Below, piece by piece: positions 26,664 through 34,215 of a stretch of 64,000 nt of DNA. The DNA lies in the NCBI RefSeq assembly GCF_002020355.1, contig NZ_MPZV01000004.1, positions 1-64,000 of the forward strand. Reading direction: 5' to 3'. Made by a program: the position numbers and the translations under genes. Every line of letters begins with the position of its first letter. Within the stretch, counting starts at the first letter, position 1. Source of the stretch: Thioclava sediminum (GTDB lineage Bacteria; Pseudomonadota; Alphaproteobacteria; Rhodobacterales; Rhodobacteraceae). The notes under the pieces are model-generated. The model saw nothing but the letters and a program-made list of their open reading frames with translations. It was not told the origin of the DNA and did no database searches.

Positions 26664-26824
26664 AGACGACCTTCGCAACGCTTCTGGGCGCAACGCTCGC
26701 CAGCCCCGCCCTCGCGCATTCCGGCACGCAATTCCATACCCACGGAGTCGAGCCGATGCTGATCGTCGGCGTCGCCGCCCTCGCGGTCTATGGCATCGTC
26801 GAATTCGTCAGATCGCGCCGCTGA
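26660..26824 (+). CDS. 54-aa secreted/membrane peptide with His cluster
   Basis: 54 aa. A signal peptide-like segment (about 1-19) ends ALA, followed by a short His cluster (HSGTQFHTHG), then one hydrophobic helix (about 33-50) and a basic end (VRSRR). It overlaps the His-rich protein by 4 nt (ATGA), so it is the last gene of the guanidine operon. It could bind metal at the outer face of the inner membrane. No family is recognised, and the function is unknown. Confidence 0.65.
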   Translation: MKTTFATLLGATLASPALAHSGTQFHTHGVEPMLIVGVAALAVYGIVEFVRSRR

Positions 26825-26842
26825 TTTTTCGAAACGACCTTA

Positions 26843-26866
26843 CAAGGCGCCTCGACGGGCGCCTTG
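26843..26866. terminator. Bidirectional terminator between guanidine and ectoine-like operons
   Basis: CAAGGCGCC (26843-26851) pairs with GGCGCCTTG (26858-26866) across a 6-nt loop. It sits 19 nt after the guanidine operon and 1 nt before the stop of the convergent EutA-like gene, so it can end both. Confidence 0.75.
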
Positions 26867-26867
26867 T

Positions 26868-27581
26868 TCACTCCGACTCCCCGAGCCCCGCAAGCTTTCG
26901 CATATGCCACGCCAGCGCCTGGTTCGAGCTGAGCACCGGCATCCCGAGCTCCGCCTTCAACTCCGGCAAAATCCCCCGCGTCCGCAGGTTGGTGCAGGAC
27001 AGGAAAATCCCGTCCAGCTTGGCCTGCCCCGCAAGGTTCCGCGCCGCCTCCGCGATCGAGGCCGGATCGATCCGCGCCACCCGCGCCTCAACCTCCTCGC
27101 CGAAAGACAGCGTCGCGGGGACGGTGATCCCCGCGGCGACAAAGGCCGCCCGCAAAGGCTCCGCGACCGAGGCGACATAGGGCGAGACGATGCCCACGCG
27201 CTCCAGCCCAAGATCGGAGATCGCAGCCAGCGCGGCGCTCAGCGGATCGGTCACCTGCTGCGTCGTGACGCCCGCCATGACATTCGCCCGTACCTCGCCC
27301 GGCCCGATCAGCGCTGCGCCCGAGGTGCAGCCATAGCCCACCACATCGAACTTCGCCGCAGGCGGCAGCAGCGCCGCCGCGCCGCTCAGCGCACGCTCCA
27401 TCTCGGCGATGCTCGACGGGGTCAGGTCATCGCCGGAATGGACGCGCGTGACATGCATCCGCGCGTCGCCCGGCGGGATGTAGCTGCGGAATTCGTCCTC
27501 GATGGTCTCGTCCACGCGCAGCACGATCAGCCCCATCGTTGGCGTGGCGTCTTCGCGAAGGCGATAGGGGAAATCGGCCAT
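26868..27581 (-). CDS. EutA-like Asp/Glu racemase-superfamily protein
   Basis: 237 aa. This is the maleate isomerase/arylmalonate decarboxylase/EutA branch of the Asp/Glu racemase superfamily. Two catalytic cysteines lie in YGCTSGAALIG and FLSCTNLR. The ATG at 27581 shares 1 nt with the stop of the M24 gene. In ectoine loci EutA has an unsettled role in hydroxyectoine breakdown. It is last gene of the ehu-like operon. Confidence 0.78.
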   Translation of the reverse strand: MADFPYRLREDATPTMGLIVLRVDETIEDEFRSYIPPGDARMHVTRVHSGDDLTPSSIAEMERALSGAAALLPPAAKFDVVGYGCTSGAALIGPGEVRANVMAGVTTQQVTDPLSAALAAISDLGLERVGIVSPYVASVAEPLRAAFVAAGITVPATLSFGEEVEARVARIDPASIAEAARNLAGQAKLDGIFLSCTNLRTRGILPELKAELGMPVLSSNQALAWHMRKLAGLGESE

Positions 27582-28756
27582 CAGTTCAGCTCCGGCAGGG
27601 TTTCGGGGGCGCGCGGCGACAGCAGTTCCGCCCCGGTCGCACGCAGGACGATGTTTTCCTCGTGGACCAACAGGCGGCGCAGGCCATCCGCAGTCTCGAC
27701 CCACGCGCCGGGTTCCAGCGTCAGCACCATGCCCTCGCGCAGTTCGGTGCCGTCGCGCGGGGTGAAGGAGGGCCATTCCGTCAGGGTGATCCCCAGCCCG
27801 TGCCCCAAGCGCCCGCCGCCCGCCGCGACACCGCGCGCCGCCAGCCCCTCGACCAGCAGACGATGCGCATCATGCGCCCGCATCCCGGGCCGCAGCTGCG
27901 CCATCACCGCCTCGGTCACCTCCCACAGCGCGGCATGGGTGCGCCGCACCGGATCGGACACCGGGCCGACCGAGAAATTGCGATCGAAGTCGCAGAAATA
28001 CCCGTCGCGCACCGCGCCGGTATCCAGCATCAGCACGTCGCCCACCTGCAGCGGCTCGGGCCCGGCAGGCGAGATCACATCGTCATAGCCCGATGGCCCC
28101 GCCGCCCCGGCGACATAGCTGACCCAGTCGGCCCCCTCCTCCAGAAGCGCGGACTGGAAGGCGCGGAAAATCCCGTCGAGCGGACGCCCCTGCCCCGCGA
28201 ATTCCGGCACCCGCGCGAAGGCACGGCCCGCAATGGCGCAGGCCATGCGGATCTTCTCGATCTCCGCCGCGCTCTTGATCTCGCGCACCCGCTGGATCGC
28301 GGCGGTGCCGTCGACGAAGCGCCGCGGCGCGATACGCTCCCCGAGCCGCGTGAAATCCGCGAGCGGCATCCGCAGATGCGTCTCCAAGCCCATCGGCACG
28401 CCGATCCGCGCGCTCTCGGGCAGCAGATCGCAGAGCGTCTCGGCAAGCAGGCTCACCCCGTCATCCGTCGGATCGGGCGCCTCCCAAGTGCGGACCTGCG
28501 TCATCCATGTGCGGCCCATCAGTTCCGCCCCGATGGAGGGGATCACCGCGACCGGCGCACCGCTGGCCGGAACGATCACGAACCACGGGCGCGCGGGGCT
28601 TTCCCAGAACCGGGTCAGGAAGCCCGTGACGTAGAAGATATCCGCAGCCGAGGTCAGGAACAGCGCATCCAGACCCTGTGCGCTCATTTCGGCCTGCAGG
28701 CGAGCGACGCGGGTGCGAAACTCCTCGGCCGGAAAGATGAGCGAGCGCTCAGCCAT
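27581..28756 (-). CDS. M24 metallohydrolase (EutD/DoeA ectoine-hydrolase-like)
   Basis: 391 aa. N-terminal creatinase-like domain (about 1-150), then a pita-bread M24 domain. The metal ligands are visible: two Asp around LMLDTGAVRDGYFCDFDR, His in RLGHGLGITLTEWPS, Glu in VLTLEPG and Glu in LLVHEENIV. The run from GHGLG to the C-terminal end ELLSPRAPETLPEL closely resembles ectoine hydrolase DoeA/EutD. It would open the ring or amide of an ectoine-like compound in the cytosol. It overlaps the upstream PLP enzyme by 8 nt (ATGGCTGA). Confidence 0.82.
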   Translation of the reverse strand: MAERSLIFPAEEFRTRVARLQAEMSAQGLDALFLTSAADIFYVTGFLTRFWESPARPWFVIVPASGAPVAVIPSIGAELMGRTWMTQVRTWEAPDPTDDGVSLLAETLCDLLPESARIGVPMGLETHLRMPLADFTRLGERIAPRRFVDGTAAIQRVREIKSAAEIEKIRMACAIAGRAFARVPEFAGQGRPLDGIFRAFQSALLEEGADWVSYVAGAAGPSGYDDVISPAGPEPLQVGDVLMLDTGAVRDGYFCDFDRNFSVGPVSDPVRRTHAALWEVTEAVMAQLRPGMRAHDAHRLLVEGLAARGVAAGGGRLGHGLGITLTEWPSFTPRDGTELREGMVLTLEPGAWVETADGLRRLLVHEENIVLRATGAELLSPRAPETLPELN

Positions 28757-29795
28757 CTTCCGGGCCTTCGCTGAGGATCGCCAACACGCGCGCCTCGGGG
28801 TCAAGCGACAGCCCGGCAAGCAGAGCCGCCAGCCCGGCCCCGCCCGAAGGCGTCGTGGCCAGCCCGTGTGCTGCGAGGATATCGACGCCGGACTGCGCCT
28901 CGGCTTCGGTGATCGTGGCGAAGCGATCCGCATCGCGCGACAGACCCGCCAGCGCCACCATCGACGGCGTCTTGCAATCGAGCCGCCCCATCGCCGAGAC
29001 CGGCCCTTCCGTGCTCACCAGATGGCCTGCGCGAATGCTCTCGATCAGCGCAGGCGCCGCATCGGGTTCGACCACGATGATCTCAGGCCCGTCACCCCAA
29101 GTGAGCCGCGCATGCGCCGCGACGGCGGCCGCCAGACCGCCGACCCCCGCCTGCAGCAGGATATGGGTGGGCGGCGCGTCGATCTGCGCGACGGCCTCGG
29201 CGGCAAGCTGGGTGTAGCCCTCCATCACCCGCAGCGGCAGATCGACATAGCCCTCCCACGAGCTGTCCGACAGAAGCGTCCAGCCATTCTCCGCGGCGGC
29301 TGTCTCGGCGGCCTCCATGCTCGCTTGATACTCCGCGCCAGCCCGCACGACCTCGGCCCCGCGTGCCTCCAACCGTGCGGCGAAGGCGGCGGGCACGGTC
29401 TCGGCCAGATAGATGATCGCGCGGGCCCCGAAAATCCGCGCGCCTGCCGCGACCGAGAGACCGTGGTTGCCTGCACTGGCCGCGACATAGGTCTCACCGG
29501 AGAGGGCCGTTTGCAGGTCACCACCCTCGGCGCGCGCCGCCGCCTCCCGGGCGATCGCATGGACCGCGCCCAGCGCCTTGAAGCTGCCGAGCCCCATCCG
29601 CTCACGCTCGTCCTTGATCCAGACCTCGCCGACCCCGGCGCGCTCCGCAATTTCGAGCGCCGCGCGCAGCGGGGTCTCGCGATGTGCCGGACATTGGGCA
29701 AGCAGGCTGGCCACGCCCGAGGCGTCCGCGATGGGCTGAACACCCTCCGGGTCGAGCCCGTCACCGCGCCAGGGATTGTCTATGATGATCGGCAT
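28749..29795 (-). CDS. Diaminopropionate ammonia-lyase-like PLP enzyme
   Basis: 348 aa fold-type II PLP enzyme. The PLP Lys lies in GLGSFKALGAVHAI; SAGNHGLSVAAGARIFG is the phosphate/carboxylate-binding loop; and LLSDSSWEGY and THILLQAGVGGLA are hallmarks of diaminopropionate ammonia-lyase (DpaL) rather than of threonine dehydratase. The family turns 2,3-diaminopropionate into pyruvate and ammonia. Ectoine loci instead carry EutB, a threonine-dehydratase-like enzyme, at this position. GAGGGG precedes the ATG at 29795. The true substrate is unknown. Confidence 0.8.
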   Translation of the reverse strand: MPIIIDNPWRGDGLDPEGVQPIADASGVASLLAQCPAHRETPLRAALEIAERAGVGEVWIKDERERMGLGSFKALGAVHAIAREAAARAEGGDLQTALSGETYVAASAGNHGLSVAAGARIFGARAIIYLAETVPAAFAARLEARGAEVVRAGAEYQASMEAAETAAAENGWTLLSDSSWEGYVDLPLRVMEGYTQLAAEAVAQIDAPPTHILLQAGVGGLAAAVAAHARLTWGDGPEIIVVEPDAAPALIESIRAGHLVSTEGPVSAMGRLDCKTPSMVALAGLSRDADRFATITEAEAQSGVDILAAHGLATTPSGGAGLAALLAGLSLDPEARVLAILSEGPEDG

Positions 29796-29897
29796 ATCGG
29801 CCCCTCGCTGCGATGGAAGCAGGCCCATAAGGCAACGAGACGTCCGCGCACGCAATGACCTTTTCAGACAGGCCATTGCGCGACATCGTGAGGCGCG

Positions 29898-30716
29898 TCA
29901 GTCGGCCTCTTTCACCGCCGAGAGGAATTGCTGCGTACGCTCTTTCTGCGGGTTGCCGAAGAGATCCTCGGGGGCGCCCTGCTCCTCGATCTTGCCGTCG
30001 AAGAAGAAGCAGACCCGGTCCGAGATGTCCTTCGCGAAGCCCATCTGGTGCGTCACCATCAGCATCGTCAGATTGTGCTTCTCCACGAGCGACCGGATCA
30101 CATTGGTCACCTCGCCGATCACCTCCGGATCGAGCGCGGAGGTCACCTCGTCGAACAGCATCACCTTGGGACGCATCGCCAGCGCCCGCGCGATTGCGAC
30201 GCGCTGCTGCTGACCGCCCGAAAGCCGCGAGGGATGCTGGTCGCGCTTGTCGGACATGCCCACGAGCTCCAGCAGTTCTTCGGCCCGTTCGCGCGCCTCG
30301 GCCTTCTTCATGCCCAGAACCTGCACCGGCCCTTCCATGCAATTCTCCAGCGCGGTCATATGCGGGAAGAGGTTGAAATGCTGGAAGCACATGCCGATCT
30401 GGCTGCGGGCCTTGCGCAGATATTTGCGGTCCGCAGGCACCAGCTTGCCGTTTTTCTCCATATGGGTCAGCGGCTTGCCGTCCACGTAGATCACGCCCTC
30501 GTTGATCGTCTCGAGCGTCATCAGCATCCGCAGCACGGTCGTTTTGCCCGAGCCGGACGGGCCGATGATCGTGACCATTTCCCCCTCGGCCACGTCGAGA
30601 TCGAGCTGGTCGAGCACCACCAGATCGCCATAGCGCTTGGTGACTTTCAGGAACCGCACCATCGGCACATTGTCGCCCGTCAGTTCGAGCGGATAGTTCG
30701 AAAGGTCTTCCATCAT
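29898..30716 (-). CDS. ehuA: Polar amino acid/ectoine ABC transporter ATPase (EhuA-like)
   Basis: 272 aa. Walker A is GPSGSGKTT; Q-loop FQHFNLFPHMTALENC; signature [14 protein letters not shown]; Walker B VMLFDEVTSALD; H-loop VTHQMGFAK. The EVTSALD motif and end match polar amino acid ATPases such as GlnQ/HisP/EhuA. It overlaps the EhuD-like permease by 4 nt. It powers the importer. The symbol rests on the EutD/EutA neighbours and importer gene order, so it is tentative. Confidence 0.88.
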   Translation of the reverse strand: MMEDLSNYPLELTGDNVPMVRFLKVTKRYGDLVVLDQLDLDVAEGEMVTIIGPSGSGKTTVLRMLMTLETINEGVIYVDGKPLTHMEKNGKLVPADRKYLRKARSQIGMCFQHFNLFPHMTALENCMEGPVQVLGMKKAEARERAEELLELVGMSDKRDQHPSRLSGGQQQRVAIARALAMRPKVMLFDEVTSALDPEVIGEVTNVIRSLVEKHNLTMLMVTHQMGFAKDISDRVCFFFDGKIEEQGAPEDLFGNPQKERTQQFLSAVKEAD

Positions 30717-31384
30717 TTCAATCCGAGTTTACGCCGCACGCGATCCTCGAAGACGCGGATCAGGGCAGCGGTGGGAAGCGAGATGGCGAGGAAGATGATC
30801 CCCACCAGCGTATAGGGTTCGAGATAGCGATAGCTCGACGAGCCGATCGCATTCGCGGTGTGCATCAGTTCTGCCACCCCGATCACCGAGAGCATCGGCG
30901 TATCCTTGAAGATCCCCACGAGGTAATTGCCCATCCCCGCCAGCGCGGGCGGAATGGCCTGCGGGATCACGATGCGCCAATAGGTATCGCGGGTCGACAT
31001 GTTGAGCGCGGTGCAGGCCTCCCATTGGCCTTTCGGCACCGCGTCGAGACCGCCGCGATAGACCTCCGACAGATAGGCCGAATAGTGCAGACCGATCGCG
31101 ATCATGCCCGCCGTCCACGGCCCCAGCTTCAGACCGAATTGCGGGCCGACGTAATAGACGAAGAAGATCTGCAGGATCAGAGGCGTCGAGCGGATGAACT
31201 CGATGAATTCGCGCACGACCTTGGTCAGGACCCAGTAGGGCGTGCGTTGGGCCAGCGCGAAGACCATGCCCAGCACCACCGCGATGGCATAGCCGAAGCC
31301 CGCTGCCATCAGCGTATTGAGCGTCGCATGCATCAGCTTGGGCAGAATTTCCCAAGTGAATTCCCAGTTCCAGTTGAACCCCAT
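30713..31384 (-). CDS. ehuD: ABC transporter permease (EhuD-like)
   Basis: 223 aa with five helices, the size of HisM/GlnP-type permeases. The motif EFIRSTPLILQIFFVYYVG near 65-85 and the EAA loop EACTALNMSTRDTYWRIVIP are typical. The sequence closely resembles EhuD of ectoine importers in the start (EILPKLMHATLNTL) and in SSYRYLEPYTLVGIIF near the end. It lies in the inner membrane and pairs with the EhuC-like permease, which ends 3 nt upstream. Confidence 0.85.
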   Translation of the reverse strand: MGFNWNWEFTWEILPKLMHATLNTLMAAGFGYAIAVVLGMVFALAQRTPYWVLTKVVREFIEFIRSTPLILQIFFVYYVGPQFGLKLGPWTAGMIAIGLHYSAYLSEVYRGGLDAVPKGQWEACTALNMSTRDTYWRIVIPQAIPPALAGMGNYLVGIFKDTPMLSVIGVAELMHTANAIGSSSYRYLEPYTLVGIIFLAISLPTAALIRVFEDRVRRKLGLK

Positions 31385-31387
31385 GGA

Positions 31388-32053
31388 TCAGGCCCTCCCC
31401 AGCTTGCGCCGCATGACCAGCTCCAGCCAGCGCATGAACGGCGTCACGATGAAGCGCGCGAAGACGTAGTAGATGATCAGCGCGGTGCCGAAGGTCTGCG
31501 CCGACAGGAAGGTGGAGCCGTTGATCTGCTTCGCTTCGAACATCAGGTCCGACACGGAGATCAGCGCGACCAGCGCGGTGTTCTTCAGCAGTTCGATCAG
31601 CAGGTTGCCCCAAGGCGGCAGCATGTTGACGAAAGCCTGCGGCAGGATGATCCGCCACATCCGCCTCATCGGGCTCATCGACAGCGCATAGGCCGCCTCC
31701 CACTGCCCTTTCGGCACGGATTGGATGCCGCCGCGCACCAGCTCGGCGCCGTAGGCCCCGAGGTTCATCCCCACGGCGACGAAGCCTGCGGTGAATTTCG
31801 GCAGCGTCAGCCCGAACAGCGGCAGCACGAAGAAGATCCAGTACAGCTGGACCAGCAGTGAGGTGCCGCGGAAAATTTCGATATAGACGACGGCGATGCC
31901 CCGGATCAGCCCGTTGCGCGAAAGCTTCATAAGCCCGGCAATAAGCGCGATGACGATCGCCAGAGCGGAGGCCAGGAAGAACTGCCCCGCCGTCACGAGC
32001 GTGCCGTCCCAGAAGCGCGGCCCGTATTCTTTCAAAAATTCTATGTAACTCAT
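31388..32053 (-). CDS. ehuC: ABC transporter permease (EhuC-like)
   Basis: 221 aa, polar amino acid permease with five helices. EIFRGTSLLVQLYWIFFVLP near 60-80 and the EAA loop EAAYALSMSPMRRMWRIILP are present. It forms the heterodimeric channel with EhuD. It lies between the binding protein (76 nt upstream) and EhuD-like gene. Confidence 0.85.
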   Translation of the reverse strand: MSYIEFLKEYGPRFWDGTLVTAGQFFLASALAIVIALIAGLMKLSRNGLIRGIAVVYIEIFRGTSLLVQLYWIFFVLPLFGLTLPKFTAGFVAVGMNLGAYGAELVRGGIQSVPKGQWEAAYALSMSPMRRMWRIILPQAFVNMLPPWGNLLIELLKNTALVALISVSDLMFEAKQINGSTFLSAQTFGTALIIYYVFARFIVTPFMRWLELVMRRKLGRA

Positions 32054-32129
32054 TCCCGTCCCGCCCCGGCGGTGAATGTCAAAATGGACGGGCCATGCGC
32101 TGGCCCGTCCATGTCTTCAGCAGCTGCGC

Positions 32130-32972
32130 TTAGCGCATCTCGCAGACTTCTGCGGCGGTCTTGTCGCCCGGCAGGTTGCCTTTCGAGTAGCCGTACTCGC
32201 CGACCGCTTTCATCATCGCATCCGAACCGAGATACTTCTTCTGGGCTTCGTTGAACTTGTCGACGAAGTCCTGATCCGCCTTGCGGAAGCCGATGCCGAC
32301 CCAGTTCTGGGTCCATTCGGGAAGCTGGCTCACATCCGACACTTCAACCGAACCGTCCGATTGCTTGGCGAGGTTCTGCGCAGTGAAGTAGGTCACGCCA
32401 CCTGCATCCGCGCGGCCCGCTTTCACGGCGGCGAGGATTTCGGTCGGACCCGGCACGGTCATGACATTGCTGTCTTCGATGCCGCCCTTGGCTGCGGATT
32501 CCACCTGGTTGTAGCCCGCACCCGTCACGAAGGTCGCGCCAGCCTTGGCGACCTGCTCGTAGTTGTTCAGGTCCTTCGGGTTGCCCTTCGGCACGATGAA
32601 CGCATCGCCCACCTTCGCCATCGGCTCCGAGAACGCGACGTTCTGGCAGCGCGAGTTGAGGATGTAGAGACCGCCGGTGACCATGTCGAAGCGGTTCGCG
32701 TTGAGGCCCGGGATCAGCCCGCCCCAATCGGTCACGACGGGGGTGATGTTGTCATAACCCATCTCGTGGAGCACACCCAGAACATAGGCGTTCACGAAGC
32801 CCAGCGGCTTGTTGTCTTCGCCCGGATAGGCCCACGGAACTTCGTTCGCAAAGCCGATGCGGATCGGCTCGCCCGAATTGATACGGTCCATCAGGGGTCC
32901 GGCCAGTGCGGCGGTCGCGCTCATCGCGAGGCCCATACCGGCAGCGGCGACAGATTTCCAAATCGATTTCAT
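32130..32972 (-). CDS. ehuB: Substrate-binding protein (EhuB-like, ectoine/polar amino acid)
   Basis: 280 aa. A signal peptide (about 1-24, ending ALA) precedes a type II periplasmic binding fold. Segments RIGFANEVPWAYP, GGLIPGLNANRFDMVTGG and LYILNSRCQNVAFSEPMAKVG are close to EhuB of ectoine importers. It captures the substrate in the periplasm for EhuCDA. AGGAGAGACGC precedes the ATG. Ectoine specificity is inferred from these matches and from the EutD/EutA neighbours. Confidence 0.85.
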   Translation of the reverse strand: MKSIWKSVAAAGMGLAMSATAALAGPLMDRINSGEPIRIGFANEVPWAYPGEDNKPLGFVNAYVLGVLHEMGYDNITPVVTDWGGLIPGLNANRFDMVTGGLYILNSRCQNVAFSEPMAKVGDAFIVPKGNPKDLNNYEQVAKAGATFVTGAGYNQVESAAKGGIEDSNVMTVPGPTEILAAVKAGRADAGGVTYFTAQNLAKQSDGSVEVSDVSQLPEWTQNWVGIGFRKADQDFVDKFNEAQKKYLGSDAMMKAVGEYGYSKGNLPGDKTAAEVCEMR

Positions 32973-33027
32973 GCGTCTCTCCTGTTGGCTCTTGTTAACG
33001 GAAAGCCGACAGCCTTCCGCGCTTGAT

Positions 33028-33139
33028 GTACACAACACCTATGAGATTCCGGGGAGTGTCAAGCAGATCACATTGATTATACAGGGTTGCCAGACAGATA
33101 TCGTGTGCTCGAAGTGGGCTGCGCGCATATGTTGTGTAC
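33028..33139. promoter_or_regulatory. Paired GTACACAACA/TGTTGTGTAC boxes, candidate GntR operators
   Basis: GTACACAACA at 33028-33037 is repeated as its exact reverse complement at 33130-33139. The boxes bracket the ehuB promoter side of the divergent region. TTGT-type palindromes are usual for GntR/FCD regulators, and the divergent gene here is one, so autoregulation and operon control by DNA looping or two-site binding are plausible. Confidence 0.6.
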
Positions 33140-33339
33140 CAATGCCGGAGCTTTGAGGAGGGAAGCGGCGCGCATCTGCACCTGCGCCGGCCCTCGCTGC
33201 CGCCTCGCGCGGTTTACGCTACGCAATGAAACTCCGTATGTGCGGACAAAATCCGCCTTGGGCAGCTGATACGAAGCAGATTGACCTGCGCGCCGCCGCC
33301 GCCGATCATGGCCTTCGCGCGAAGAGACAACAAAACCCG

Positions 33340-34044
33340 ATGAACGAGATACCCCTGATCCCTCGGCAAACCGAACCGGAACGACTGCGTGGCCGCGACC
33401 GCTTGGATCTCATCCATGCCGAAATCCGTAGCCGCATCTGCCTGCTCGACTACCCGCCCGGCATGCGCCTGTCGGAAACCGCGCTGGCGTCCGAATTCGG
33501 CATCTCGCGAACACCGCTGCGCCGGGTGCTGGCGCGGCTCGAGGATGACGGGTTGCTGCGCTCGATGCATGGGGTCGGCACCTTCGTCACCGATGTCGAT
33601 TACACCGAACTTGCTCAGGTCTTCCGGCTGCGGCGCGAACTCACGGTGCTGCAGACCACGCTCGACCCGGTGCCGCCAAGCGCCGCGCTGATCGCGTCTT
33701 TCGTCAAGCTTCAGGAACGCGGCCGCGCCCTTGTCGATGCGCCCACGGCACGCGCTTTCGCGGAGCTGGACCGCGATACCTTCCTCTGCCTGCTGGACCT
33801 GACCTCGAATGCGCCGCTGAGGGAAATGTCGGAGGCGCTGTATTTCCGCACGGCCCGGATCTGGCTGCAGCAGGTCACCGCCTCGCAGATCGACCTGATG
33901 CAGGAGATCGAGATCTACAATGACGAGCTGCGCGACATCCTGCGCGCCTTGCGGCTCGGCGATCTCGATGCGCTCGGCCATATGCGGCGCGGCCATATCT
34001 CCATGAGCTTCGCGCGGATGCCCGTCCTGATCAAAGCGCCCTAG
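33340..34044 (+). CDS. GntR-family (FCD-type) regulator
   Basis: 234 aa from ATG 33340, the normal length. The winged helix (about 20-85) contains LSETALASEFGISRTPLRRVL and LLRSMHGVGTFVTD. The C-terminal helical FCD-like domain (about 95-230) should bind an organic acid. It is divergent from the ehu-like operon and probably represses it until its substrate or product is present. The usual ectoine regulator EnuR is instead a MocR/PLP protein. An in-frame extension to 33226 looks non-coding. Confidence 0.87.
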   Translation: MNEIPLIPRQTEPERLRGRDRLDLIHAEIRSRICLLDYPPGMRLSETALASEFGISRTPLRRVLARLEDDGLLRSMHGVGTFVTDVDYTELAQVFRLRRELTVLQTTLDPVPPSAALIASFVKLQERGRALVDAPTARAFAELDRDTFLCLLDLTSNAPLREMSEALYFRTARIWLQQVTASQIDLMQEIEIYNDELRDILRALRLGDLDALGHMRRGHISMSFARMPVLIKAP

Positions 34045-34120
34045 TGGACGACTGGAGGCCGCAGCCTCCGCGACCGGGTTTACCCCGCGCGCGGCTCTCG
34101 ACCGCACACGGTTTGTTCAA

Positions 34121-34145
34121 GGAACTGCGGCGCGGCGGGTCCGTT
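34121..34145 (+). promoter_or_regulatory. EcfG-type promoter for the GH15 gene
   Basis: GGAAC (34121-34125), a 16-nt spacer and CGTT (34142-34145) match the alphaproteobacterial general-stress sigma consensus. The GH15 start lies about 71 nt downstream. Confidence 0.75.
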
Positions 34146-34215
34146 CGATCACTGAGAGGGATGTGACTGACTCCGGGGGACGACGCCCGGAGATGCGACG
34201 AAGGACATGCATTCC

